Positions 7,279 to 12,528 of a stretch of 12,528 bases of DNA are shown piece after piece (the first letter of the stretch is position 1; each line of letters begins with the position of its first letter). Under the pieces are notes generated by a model that saw nothing but the letters and a program-made list of their open reading frames with translations, was not told the origin of the DNA and did not search any database. Location of the stretch: contig WFYP01000221.1 in the NCBI GenBank assembly GCA_015490055.1, positions 1-12,528 on the forward strand, in the 5' to 3' direction. A program made the translations under genes and the position numbers. The DNA comes from Nitratifractor sp. Its GTDB lineage: Bacteria > Campylobacterota > Campylobacteria > Campylobacterales > Sulfurovaceae.

Positions 7279-7828
7279 TAGAGTTTTAATACTGCATGGC
7301 TGGGGTGGTAGTGATTATCCGCATTGGCAGGCTCAGTTGGCTGGGAAAATTGCTTGTAATTATGGGGTGGTGGCGTTTCCGCTTTTGAAAAATCCACATT
7401 TTCCTAGTCGGAATGTTTGGCTTAATCAGTTAAGAGAACATATGGTTGAGTTTAAGCCTAATATTGTGGTGTGCCACTCTCTGGGAAATACGCTTTGGTT
7501 TTGGTATGCTAATGAGTTGGGTTTAGATGAGGATATTTTAGATAAGTTATATCTTGTGGCAATTCCTAGTTTGGAGACAAAAGAGGATACTATTAGTACA
7601 TTTTTTCCATGTCCTAAGCCTAAAAAACTTTTTGCTAAAGAGGTGCATATTGTTGCCTCTGATAGTGATAAGTGGTGCAAGGTTGGCGAAGCTAAAGAGT
7701 TGGCTTTGTGTTATGGAGCTAGTTTAAAAGTGCTTCCAAATGCTGGACATATTAATTATGAAAGTGGTTATGGTAAATGGGAGTGGATGGAGTCGCAGTT
7801 TAATTTAAAAAGAGAGTGTGATGAATAA
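7271..7828 (+). CDS. RBBP9/YdeN-type alpha/beta serine hydrolase
   Basis: A 185-residue cytosolic alpha/beta hydrolase of the RBBP9/YdeN (DUF1234) family, whose bacterial substrates are mostly unknown. It opens with RVLILHGWGGS (4-14), followed by HW (18-19). The nucleophile elbow is CHSLG (68-72) with S70. The acid is probably D133 in SDSDKW, and the histidine is H160 in GHINYESGYGKW, the family's typical C-terminal block. No signal peptide is present. The start is GTG at 7271 because AAGGAG (7261-7266, inside the dxr end) lies 4 bases upstream; it overlaps dxr by 8 bases and tsaD overlaps it by 8 bases. From memory, Campylobacter jejuni has a different gene (pgp1) between dxr and tsaD, so this position may be variable. 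A role in isoprenoid, lipid or tRNA metabolism cannot be inferred from context alone. Confidence 0.85.
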   Translation: MSDRVLILHGWGGSDYPHWQAQLAGKIACNYGVVAFPLLKNPHFPSRNVWLNQLREHMVEFKPNIVVCHSLGNTLWFWYANELGLDEDILDKLYLVAIPSLETKEDTISTFFPCPKPKKLFAKEVHIVASDSDKWCKVGEAKELALCYGASLKVLPNAGHINYESGYGKWEWMESQFNLKRECDE

Positions 7829-8846
7829 ATTAATTTTAAGTATCGAAAGCAGTTGCGATGATAGCTCGATTGCATTGACTGATGTTGAGACTTTAGAAGT
7901 TGTAGAGCATTTAAAGATTTCGCAAGAGAGTGAGCATTCGTGCTATGGCGGTGTTGTGCCTGAGCTTGCTAGCCGATTGCACGCTGTGGATTTGCCTAAA
8001 CTATTAGAGAAGCTAAAGCCCTATTTTGAGCAGATAGAGGCGGTGGCTGTTACTACACATCCAGGGCTTTCGGTTTCTCTGCATGAGGGTGTGATAATGG
8101 CTAAGGGTGTTGCCACTTTTTTAAATAAGCCAATTATTGGCGTAAACCATCTTAAGGGGCATATCTATTCGCTATTTATTAGTAAAGAGGCTATTACACC
8201 GGTGTTAGTTCTTTTGGTCTCTGGTGGGCATACGCAGTTAATTCAAGTAGATAGTTTTGATAAGATGACTCTACTTGCAACTACAATAGACGATAGTGTT
8301 GGTGAGGCGTATGATAAGGTGGCAAAAATGTTAAATTTGGGCTACCCCGGAGGTCCAATAATCGAGAAGTATTCATCACTTGGAGATGCTAAAAGATTTG
8401 ATTTGCCAGTGCCTATGCAAAACTCTCCACTTGTTGCATTTTCGCTATCTGGGCTTAAAAATGCGGTAAGATTACTAATAGAAAAACTTGGCGGTGTAGA
8501 GGAGCTTTCAAAGCAAGATATGTACGATATTTGTGCTTCGTTTGAACTAGCAGTTGTGAAACATTTAATTCAAAAGAGTAAAAAAGTCTTTAAAGAGGTG
8601 CCAACAAAGCACTTTGCAATAGTTGGTGGAGTTAGTGCCAACCAATTTATAAAGAGCCATTTTAAAAAGCTGTGTAAAGAGTTTAACAAAGAGCTTTTAG
8701 AAGTAGAGCTTGGCTACACATCTGATAATGCTGCAATGATTGGCAGATGGGCAATGGAAGCTTTTAGGGAAGGGCAGGTAGATAGTGTAGAGTCTTTACA
8801 AGTTGGAGCGACTAAGAGAGTTGAGGTTGGTAGCCAGTTAGTATAG
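7821..8846 (+). CDS. tsaD: tRNA N6-threonylcarbamoyladenosine transferase subunit TsaD
   Basis: TsaD (formerly Gcp/YgjD) transfers the threonylcarbamoyl group from threonylcarbamoyl-AMP to A37 of ANN-decoding tRNAs, working with TsaB and TsaE; neither partner is in this window. The 341-residue product has the ASKHA fold landmarks: SIESSCDDSS (7-16), GGVVPELASRLHA, the iron-binding pair H110 and H114 in NHLKGH, VSGGHTQL, the DDSVGEAYDKVAKMLNLGYPGGP block, FSLSGLK, GGVSANQ and the C-terminal metal ligand D302 in TSDNAAMIG. I place the start at ATG 7821; the GTG directly before it (7818) would add one Met. The purine-rich AGAGAG just upstream is a weak ribosome binding site, so translation is probably coupled to the hydrolase, which it overlaps by 8 bases. 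It is the last gene of the operon. Confidence 0.96.
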   Translation: MNKLILSIESSCDDSSIALTDVETLEVVEHLKISQESEHSCYGGVVPELASRLHAVDLPKLLEKLKPYFEQIEAVAVTTHPGLSVSLHEGVIMAKGVATFLNKPIIGVNHLKGHIYSLFISKEAITPVLVLLVSGGHTQLIQVDSFDKMTLLATTIDDSVGEAYDKVAKMLNLGYPGGPIIEKYSSLGDAKRFDLPVPMQNSPLVAFSLSGLKNAVRLLIEKLGGVEELSKQDMYDICASFELAVVKHLIQKSKKVFKEVPTKHFAIVGGVSANQFIKSHFKKLCKEFNKELLEVELGYTSDNAAMIGRWAMEAFREGQVDSVESLQVGATKRVEVGSQLV

Positions 8847-8868
8847 TTTTTTAAAAATAGTAATACAT

Positions 8869-8952
8869 GTAGGGGTAACCCTTGTGGTTACCCATAAATT
8901 AGAGCTACCCTAAATATTCCAAATTAAGGGTAGCCACAAGGGCTACCCCTAC
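8869..8952. repeat. Inverted pair of REP-like palindromes (GTAGGGGTA... family)
   Basis: Two 25-bp arms, 8869-8893 and 8928-8952, are inverted copies of each other with 23 of 25 positions matching. Each arm is a GTAG tetranucleotide followed by a perfect 8-bp hairpin with a 5-base loop: GGGTAACC/GGTTACCC in the left arm and GGGTAGCC/GGCTACCC in the right arm. The difference between arms is compensated on both sides of each stem. The spacer holds a further partial copy, GCTACCCT (8904-8911), that can pair with 8927-8934. The outer GTAG tags plus hairpins in opposite orientation match the layout of BIMEs, bacterial interspersed mosaic elements mobilised by REP-associated tyrosine transposases. 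It lies 22 bases after the tsaD stop and may also shape that mRNA's 3' end, but no T-run follows. Confidence 0.85.
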
Positions 8953-8998
8953 GGAGCCCATTATATAGTACTTGAGCAGCTTTTAAGTACCTTTTAGA

Positions 8999-9004
8999 TA
9001 TAAT
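8999..9004 (+). promoter_or_regulatory. -10 box of gyrB
   Basis: A perfect TATAAT at 8999-9004 lies 47 bases after the REP-like element and 80 bases before the gyrB ATG. The nearest -35-like string, TTGAGC (8972-8977), is 21 bases away, too far for normal spacing. Predicted transcription start is about 9011, immediately before the leader hairpin. Confidence 0.6.
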
Positions 9005-9011
9005 CCATCAG

Positions 9012-9064
9012 TAGACTTCTTTCAAAACAATATCTACAAAATATAGAGTTTTGCAAGAAGTCTA
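9012..9064 (+). promoter_or_regulatory. 17-bp leader hairpin at the predicted 5' end of gyrB mRNA
   Basis: 9012-9028 pairs with 9048-9064 over 17 positions with one T/C mismatch, around a 19-base AT-rich loop. The outer half is TAGACTTCTT against AAGAAGTCTA and the inner half CAAAAC against GTTTTG. It would be the first structure in the gyrB transcript and leaves the GGAG ribosome binding site (9075-9078) free. No T-run follows, so it is not a terminator. A role in mRNA stability or regulation is inferred. Confidence 0.7.
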
Positions 9065-9084
9065 ATTAATAATCGGAGTGATAC

Positions 9085-11400
9085 ATGGCAGAATATGGTG
9101 CTAGTAATATTAAAGTTTTAAAAGGCTTAGAGGCTGTTCGTAAGCGTCCGGGTATGTATATTGGTGATACATCTGTAAAAGGGCTTCATCACTTAGTTTA
9201 TGAAGTTGTAGATAACTCTATAGATGAAGCGATGGCAGGGTATTGTGATACAATTAAAGTAACTCTTACTAAAAATGGTTCTGCAATTATTGAAGATAAT
9301 GGTCGTGGTATTCCTGTTGCTGAGCACCCAACAGAGAAGATATCGGCTGCTACAGTTGTTCTTACTGTTCTTCATGCTGGTGGTAAGTTTGATAAAGATA
9401 CATATAAAGTCTCTGGTGGTCTGCATGGTGTTGGTGTTTCGGTTGTAAATGCACTCTCTAAAGAGTTAAAACTTACAGTATTTAAAGATGGCAATATTTA
9501 TGAGCAGAGCTTCAAAAAAGGTATTCCTCAAGAAGAGTTAAAGATAACTGGAACTACTCGTAAGAAGGGTACCAAAATCGAGTTTTGGGCTGATGAGACA
9601 ATTTTTACAGAGAGTGTAACATTCCAAAAAGAGATTTTAATGAAGAGGTTTAAAGAGTTAGCATACTTAAATCCAAAAATTAAAATCGACTTTAGAGATG
9701 AGAGAGATGGCACTAAAGAGCTTTTTCATTTCGAGGGTGGACTGAAGCAGTTTGTAGAGGATATGAATACAAAAGAGCCACTATCTTCGGCACAGTTTTT
9801 CCAAGGTAAGGCTGACGATATCGAGATAGATATTTCCCTAATGTATTGCAATGCGGACTCTGAAAAGACACTATCTTTTGTAAACAATATTAAGACTATA
9901 GAGGGTGGTACGCACGAAGCTGGCTTTAGAGCAGGGCTTACAAACTCTATGAGAAAATATATCTCTAAAAATGCAAGTGCAAAAGAGAAGGGTGTTAAGA
10001 TTACAGGAGATGACTGTAAAGAGGGGCTTATTGCGATTGTATCTGTGCGTGTACCAGAGCCACAATTTGAGGGGCAGACAAAAGGTAAGCTAGGCTCTAG
10101 TTATGTTCGTCCGCTTGTGCAAAAATTCTTTACAGAAAAGTTTGATAAATATTTAGAAGAGAATCCAATAGAGGCAAAAGCTATTATGTCTCAAGTACTT
10201 CTTGCTGCTCGTGGGCGTGATGCTGCAAAAAGAGCTAAAGATTTAGTTAAGCGTAAAGACTCTATGAGCATTGGAACACTGCCTGGAAAGTTAGCAGATT
10301 GCCAAAGCAAAGACCCAGAACAGAGTGAACTATACTTAGTGGAAGGGGATAGTGCAGGCGGTTCTGCAAAGCAGGGGCGTGATAGAGTATTCCAAGCAAT
10401 CCTGCCACTTAAGGGTAAAATTCTAAATGTCGAAAAAGCTAAACTAGATAAGATTTTACGCTCTGATGAGATTAAAAATATGATTACAGCATTAGGTTGC
10501 GGAATTGGCGATGAGTTCCAAGAAGAGAAGTTAAGATACCATAAAATTATTATCATGACCGATGCCGATGTTGATGGTAGCCATATTCAAACACTTCTTA
10601 TGACTTTCTTCTTTAGATTCCTTCGCCCAGTGGTTGAGAATGGTTATCTATATATTGCACAGCCACCGCTTTACCGATATAAAAAAGGTAAAAACGAGAC
10701 TTACCTAAAAGATGATAAAGCATTAAAAGACTTTATGATAGAGAAGGGTATTGAAGCTATCGATATTGAATCTTTGGGTAGTGCTGATATGATTGCACTA
10801 TTTAAATTGGTTGCATATTATCAGCTAACATTAAACGAGCTAGATAAGCGTTTTGCAATGGCTGAAGTTTTAAGATATATGATAGAAAACCCAGATGTTG
10901 CAGGCAAAAGTAACGAAGAGTTAGCAGTTGAGCTAGAGAAGTTTATAAAAGATTTAGGTTACAATATTTTAAATAGATTTGTAGATGAAAATAGCTTACA
11001 TTATTATGTTCAAACAAACGAGGGCTTAGAGGAGTTACTAATAGATGATAACCTATTTACAAGCCCGCACTACAACGAAGCTATCTATATATACCAAAAA
11101 ATCAAAGAGTATATGAATGAAGAGTTAGAGCAGAGAGATTTACTAGAAGATTTAGTAAAAATCGAAGAGTATGCAAAAAAAGGTGCATATATTCAGCGTT
11201 ACAAAGGTCTTGGTGAAATGAACCCAGAGCAGTTATGGGAGACAACAATGGACCCAACAAACAGAAGATTGCTTCGTGTTCAAATAGAAGATTTCGATAC
11301 AGCAAGCGATGCATTTGTGCTATTTATGGGTGACGAAGTAGAACCAAGAAGAGCATATATAGAAACACACGCAAAAGATGTTAAACATCTTGATGTGTAA
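9085..11400 (+). CDS. gyrB: DNA gyrase subunit B
   Basis: GyrB is the ATPase subunit of DNA gyrase (GyrA2GyrB2), which introduces negative supercoils. The 771-residue product has the GHKL ATPase residues E40 and N44 in the VYEVVDNSIDEA region, D71 in EDNGRGIP, the GGLHGVGVSVVNALS ATP-lid region and the QTK loop (331-333). The TOPRIM domain shows EGDSAGGSA from E420 and DADVDGSH (493-500). The C-terminal tail includes RYKGLGEMNPEQLWETTMDP. It is longer than the roughly 640-residue Gram-positive forms because of the proteobacterial-type insert after the TOPRIM motifs. Quinolone-relevant D422 and K443 are the unmodified residues. The ATG at 9085 has GGAG 6 bases upstream. gyrA, dnaA and dnaN are not in the window; the gene stands alone between two repeat elements with its own promoter and terminator. 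Confidence 0.98.
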   Translation: MAEYGASNIKVLKGLEAVRKRPGMYIGDTSVKGLHHLVYEVVDNSIDEAMAGYCDTIKVTLTKNGSAIIEDNGRGIPVAEHPTEKISAATVVLTVLHAGGKFDKDTYKVSGGLHGVGVSVVNALSKELKLTVFKDGNIYEQSFKKGIPQEELKITGTTRKKGTKIEFWADETIFTESVTFQKEILMKRFKELAYLNPKIKIDFRDERDGTKELFHFEGGLKQFVEDMNTKEPLSSAQFFQGKADDIEIDISLMYCNADSEKTLSFVNNIKTIEGGTHEAGFRAGLTNSMRKYISKNASAKEKGVKITGDDCKEGLIAIVSVRVPEPQFEGQTKGKLGSSYVRPLVQKFFTEKFDKYLEENPIEAKAIMSQVLLAARGRDAAKRAKDLVKRKDSMSIGTLPGKLADCQSKDPEQSELYLVEGDSAGGSAKQGRDRVFQAILPLKGKILNVEKAKLDKILRSDEIKNMITALGCGIGDEFQEEKLRYHKIIIMTDADVDGSHIQTLLMTFFFRFLRPVVENGYLYIAQPPLYRYKKGKNETYLKDDKALKDFMIEKGIEAIDIESLGSADMIALFKLVAYYQLTLNELDKRFAMAEVLRYMIENPDVAGKSNEELAVELEKFIKDLGYNILNRFVDENSLHYYVQTNEGLEELLIDDNLFTSPHYNEAIYIYQKIKEYMNEELEQRDLLEDLVKIEEYAKKGAYIQRYKGLGEMNPEQLWETTMDPTNRRLLRVQIEDFDTASDAFVLFMGDEVEPRRAYIETHAKDVKHLDV

Positions 11401-11455
11401 TCTAATTGTGCTTTGGCGCAAATAGAAGCTTAGTGCATAGAGCTTAGAGCTAATA

Positions 11456-11480
11456 ATGGGTGGCTTCGCCACATTTTTTT
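11456..11480 (+). terminator. Intrinsic terminator of gyrB
   Basis: GTGGC (11460-11464) and GCCAC (11468-11472) form a 5-bp GC-rich stem around TTC, followed after one A by seven T (11474-11480). It lies about 60 bases after the gyrB stop. Confidence 0.85.
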
Positions 11481-11593
11481 GATGTTTTGGTATTGCCTAT
11501 TATTAGAGATGTCTTTCAGCGGCTAAGTTAAGAGTTTTAACTCCATAAAATAGATAAAGCTCTTAAAGCACTAAGATAAAAGCTAGCCACTGT
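11481..11593. other. Spacer between the gyrB terminator and the dRS3-like repeat, no gene seen
   Basis: This is part of the 435-base gap between gyrB and queF. The gap holds the gyrB terminator, this AT-rich stretch, the dRS3-like inverted pair and the queF leader. No frame here looks coding. A small GTTAA/TTAAC inverted repeat is present but unremarkable. I see no convincing queF promoter before the repeat; one may lie between the repeat and queF, where several weak TATA-like strings occur. Confidence 0.5.
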
Positions 11594-11699
11594 GTCATTC
11601 CCGTGGAAACGGGAATCCACAGTTTAAATTGTCAAAAAAAAGTTAAATTGCAACTTATAGACAGTTAAAATTGTAGATTCCCGTTTTCACGGGAATGAC
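11594..11699. repeat. Inverted pair of REP-like palindromes (ATTCCC-N8-GGGAAT, dRS3-like)
   Basis: Two 24-bp arms, 11594-11617 and 11676-11699, are inverted copies with 23 of 24 positions matching. Each contains the 20-bp pattern ATTCCC-N8-GGGAAT (11597-11616 and 11677-11696), which folds as an 8-bp hairpin. The loop is GGAA on the + strand of the left arm and GAAA on the - strand of the right arm, both GNRA-type. On the inner side of the arms are GTAG (11673-11676) and, on the other strand, GTGG (11617-11620), the kind of tetranucleotide that guides REP-associated transposases. About 15 further spacer bases next to each arm are also partly complementary. The pattern equals the dRS3 repeat of Neisseria and resembles REPs in many proteobacteria. 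Confidence 0.88.
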
Positions 11700-11818
11700 G
11701 GCAATGGAATATTATTAATTGATTCTATTAAATGGTTATAGAATCCTGAACTTAATGGCATTAGAGATCCCCTTAAATATGGATAGCACACAATTAGCTC
11801 TAGGCTCTAAGCTTAATC

Positions 11819-11831
11819 AACCTGAAAGGTT
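11819..11831 (+). promoter_or_regulatory. Hairpin overlapping the queF ribosome binding site
   Basis: AACCT (11819-11823) and AGGTT (11827-11831) form a perfect 5-bp stem around GAA. The AAAGG ribosome binding site of queF (11825-11829) falls within loop and stem, so pairing would partly hide it. The queF ATG follows 4 bases after the stem. The sequence does not resemble a preQ1 riboswitch. Confidence 0.4.
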
Positions 11832-11835
11832 TATA

Positions 11836-12213
11836 ATGAAATATGGTGAAAAAGAGATATTAGAATTCGATATAAATTTAGATGAGCACTACTGGCCAAA
11901 TGAGCATAAGAAAAATTATGTAATAGATATTGAGTTGCCAGAGTTTATGTGTAGATGCCCAAGAAGTGGTTACCCAGACTTTGCTACTATTAAACTATCA
12001 TATATGCCAAATGATAAAGTGATAGAGTTAAAAGCACTTAAACTATATATAAACTCATTTGCTAATAGATATATTAGCCATGAAAATAGTGCTAATGAAA
12101 TTTACGATACACTTAAATCGAAACTAAATCCTAAATGGATAAAACTGGTTGCAGATTTTAATCCTCGTGGCAATGTGCATACTGTAATAACTATTGATAG
12201 TAGTAGTTCTTAG
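11836..12213 (+). CDS. queF: NADPH-dependent 7-cyano-7-deazaguanine (preQ0) reductase QueF
   Basis: QueF reduces the nitrile of preQ0 to the amine preQ1 with two NADPH, a step toward queuosine in the wobble position of GUN-anticodon tRNAs. The 125-residue product is the short single-domain (YkvM-like) tunnel-fold type. It carries the thioimide-forming C41 and D48 in CPRSGYPDFA, the ELKALKLY segment (64-71), H82 and E83 in SHEN, and FNPRGNVHT (108-116). I set the start at 11836 because AAAGG lies 6 bases upstream and the protein then begins MKYGEKEI, as I recall for Campylobacterota orthologues. The frame stays open for 39 more codons upstream to a TTG at 11719, but that stretch shows no QueF features and reaches toward the repeat element. 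Other queuosine genes (queC, queD, queE, tgt) are not in the window. Confidence 0.95.
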   Translation: MKYGEKEILEFDINLDEHYWPNEHKKNYVIDIELPEFMCRCPRSGYPDFATIKLSYMPNDKVIELKALKLYINSFANRYISHENSANEIYDTLKSKLNPKWIKLVADFNPRGNVHTVITIDSSSS

Positions 12214-12238
12214 TTATTGCTTTTTTGTTTTGCCTTAC

Positions 12239-12257
12239 GGGTAGCACAATAGGGTAC
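12239..12257. repeat. Possible decayed copy of the GTAGGGGTA-family repeat
   Basis: The string beginning GGGTAGC-ACAA and ending GGGTAC resembles the right arm of the element at 8928-8952 (GGGTAGCC-ACAAG-GGCTACCC), with a lost C and other changes. The hairpin is destroyed. It could be a degenerate copy or chance similarity. Confidence 0.3.
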
Positions 12258-12340
12258 TTATGCGTTATTAAATAATACATATAGTACATAACTCCAGTTG
12301 TTTAAGTAAGTTTTAACCTACTCATTATATTTATACTGTC

Positions 12341-12479
12341 CTGAAGTTTAGTTATAAAACTGAATTTTCATATATTTATTGCATATTATACACTTTTGTA
12401 TTAGTTACTATTATAATTTTAAATATTTTTCTTAATTTGTAGTAAATAGTATTTACAAAATTTCAGTTCATAACTTCAG
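12341..12479. repeat. Imperfect inverted repeat pair in the AT-rich flank
   Basis: The segment 12341-12369 (CTGAAGTTTAG, then TTATAAAACTGAA) is partly complementary to 12457-12479 (TTTCAGTT, then CATAACTTCAG) with a few mismatches and gaps. The intervening roughly 90 bases are almost pure A/T. This could be the ends of a small decayed element or a foldable leader of a gene beyond the window. Confidence 0.35.
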
Positions 12480-12528
12480 TTTATAAAATAAGACCATTAA
12501 AATTTTTTATTTAAAACAAGTATAAAAA

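Larger units (their letters stand above)
12214..12528. other. AT-rich 3' flank without a visible gene
   Basis: No open frame with a plausible start and ribosome binding site occurs on either strand. The stretch begins with T-runs just after the queF stop (12221-12226) but without a good stem, so termination of queF is unclear. It then holds a possible REP remnant (12239-12257), a weak imperfect hairpin (12254-12287) and an inverted repeat pair (12341-12369 with 12457-12479). A small perfect inverted repeat GTAAAT/ATTTAC lies at 12442-12456. TATA-like strings such as TATAAT at 12412-12417 may be chance in such AT-rich DNA. Confidence 0.55.

Noticed and set aside
7818..7820. GTG start for TsaD one codon before the ATG
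   Set aside because: It adds only one residue; the adjacent ATG gives the usual TsaD N-terminus. The choice does not affect function.
8869..8952. CRISPR array or rho-independent terminator
   Set aside because: Only two arms in inverted orientation with one spacer, so not CRISPR; no T-run follows either hairpin, so not a standard terminator.
8847..9084. Replication origin next to gyrB
   Set aside because: No cluster of DnaA-box-like sequences is visible, and dnaA/dnaN are absent. The palindromes are better explained as REP-like repeats.
11719..11835. QueF start at TTG 11719
   Set aside because: The 39 extra residues have no QueF character, and AAAGG precedes the ATG at 11836, where the conserved protein begins.
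11700..11835. preQ1 riboswitch before queF
   Set aside because: I looked for the preQ1-I pattern (stem, C-rich loop and A-rich tail) and did not see it; the only clear structure is a short hairpin.

Overview
The window looks like chromosomal DNA from a member of the Campylobacterota (Epsilonproteobacteria), probably a low-GC Sulfurimonas/Sulfurovum-type organism. This rests on the Opr-type porin with its Ala/Pro/Val-rich N-terminus, the short QueF beginning MKYGEKEI, a 739-residue MutS2, the cdsA-dxr-tsaD gene neighbourhood, and promoters that have good (often extended) -10 boxes but no clear -35 boxes. The genus is an inference. All supported genes are on the + strand.

Layout. 1-180 is the 3' end of an unrecognised gene. 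301-1491 encodes a secreted outer-membrane porin with its own extended -10 promoter and a UUCG-capped intrinsic terminator. 1684-3000 is rimO (ribosomal protein S12 methylthiotransferase), with its own promoter and a small leader hairpin. A 210-base spacer with nested inverted repeats follows. From 3211 to 8846 runs a tight five-gene operon: mutS2, cdsA, dxr, a small RBBP9/YdeN-type serine hydrolase, and tsaD. Its gaps are 9 and 3 bases, followed by two 8-base overlaps, and three of its genes start with TTG or GTG. 9085-11400 is gyrB, preceded by a promoter and a 17-bp leader hairpin and followed by an intrinsic terminator. 11836-12213 is queF. The last 315 bases are AT-rich and hold no gene that I can see.

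How the genes relate. The operon joins housekeeping functions that do not form one pathway: recombination/ribosome-quality ATPase (MutS2), CDP-diacylglycerol supply for phospholipids (CdsA), the first committed MEP-pathway step (Dxr) and tRNA t6A modification (TsaD). RimO, TsaD and QueF all act on the translation machinery (S12, tRNA t6A and tRNA queuosine), but they lie in separate transcription units.

Most notable structure. gyrB is bracketed by two unrelated pairs of inverted REP-like palindromes, at 8869-8952 and 11594-11699. Each arm is a hairpin next to a GTAG/GTGG tetranucleotide, the layout of repeats mobilised by REP-associated tyrosine transposases. The second pair also matches the pattern ATTCCC-N8-GGGAAT known as dRS3 in Neisseria. 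Other points are the long hairpin at the predicted 5' end of the gyrB mRNA, a MutS2 Smr domain whose LDxR motif reads LKLLG, and a hairpin covering the queF ribosome binding site. I do not see an undescribed multi-gene system; the interest lies in intergenic and regulatory structure.
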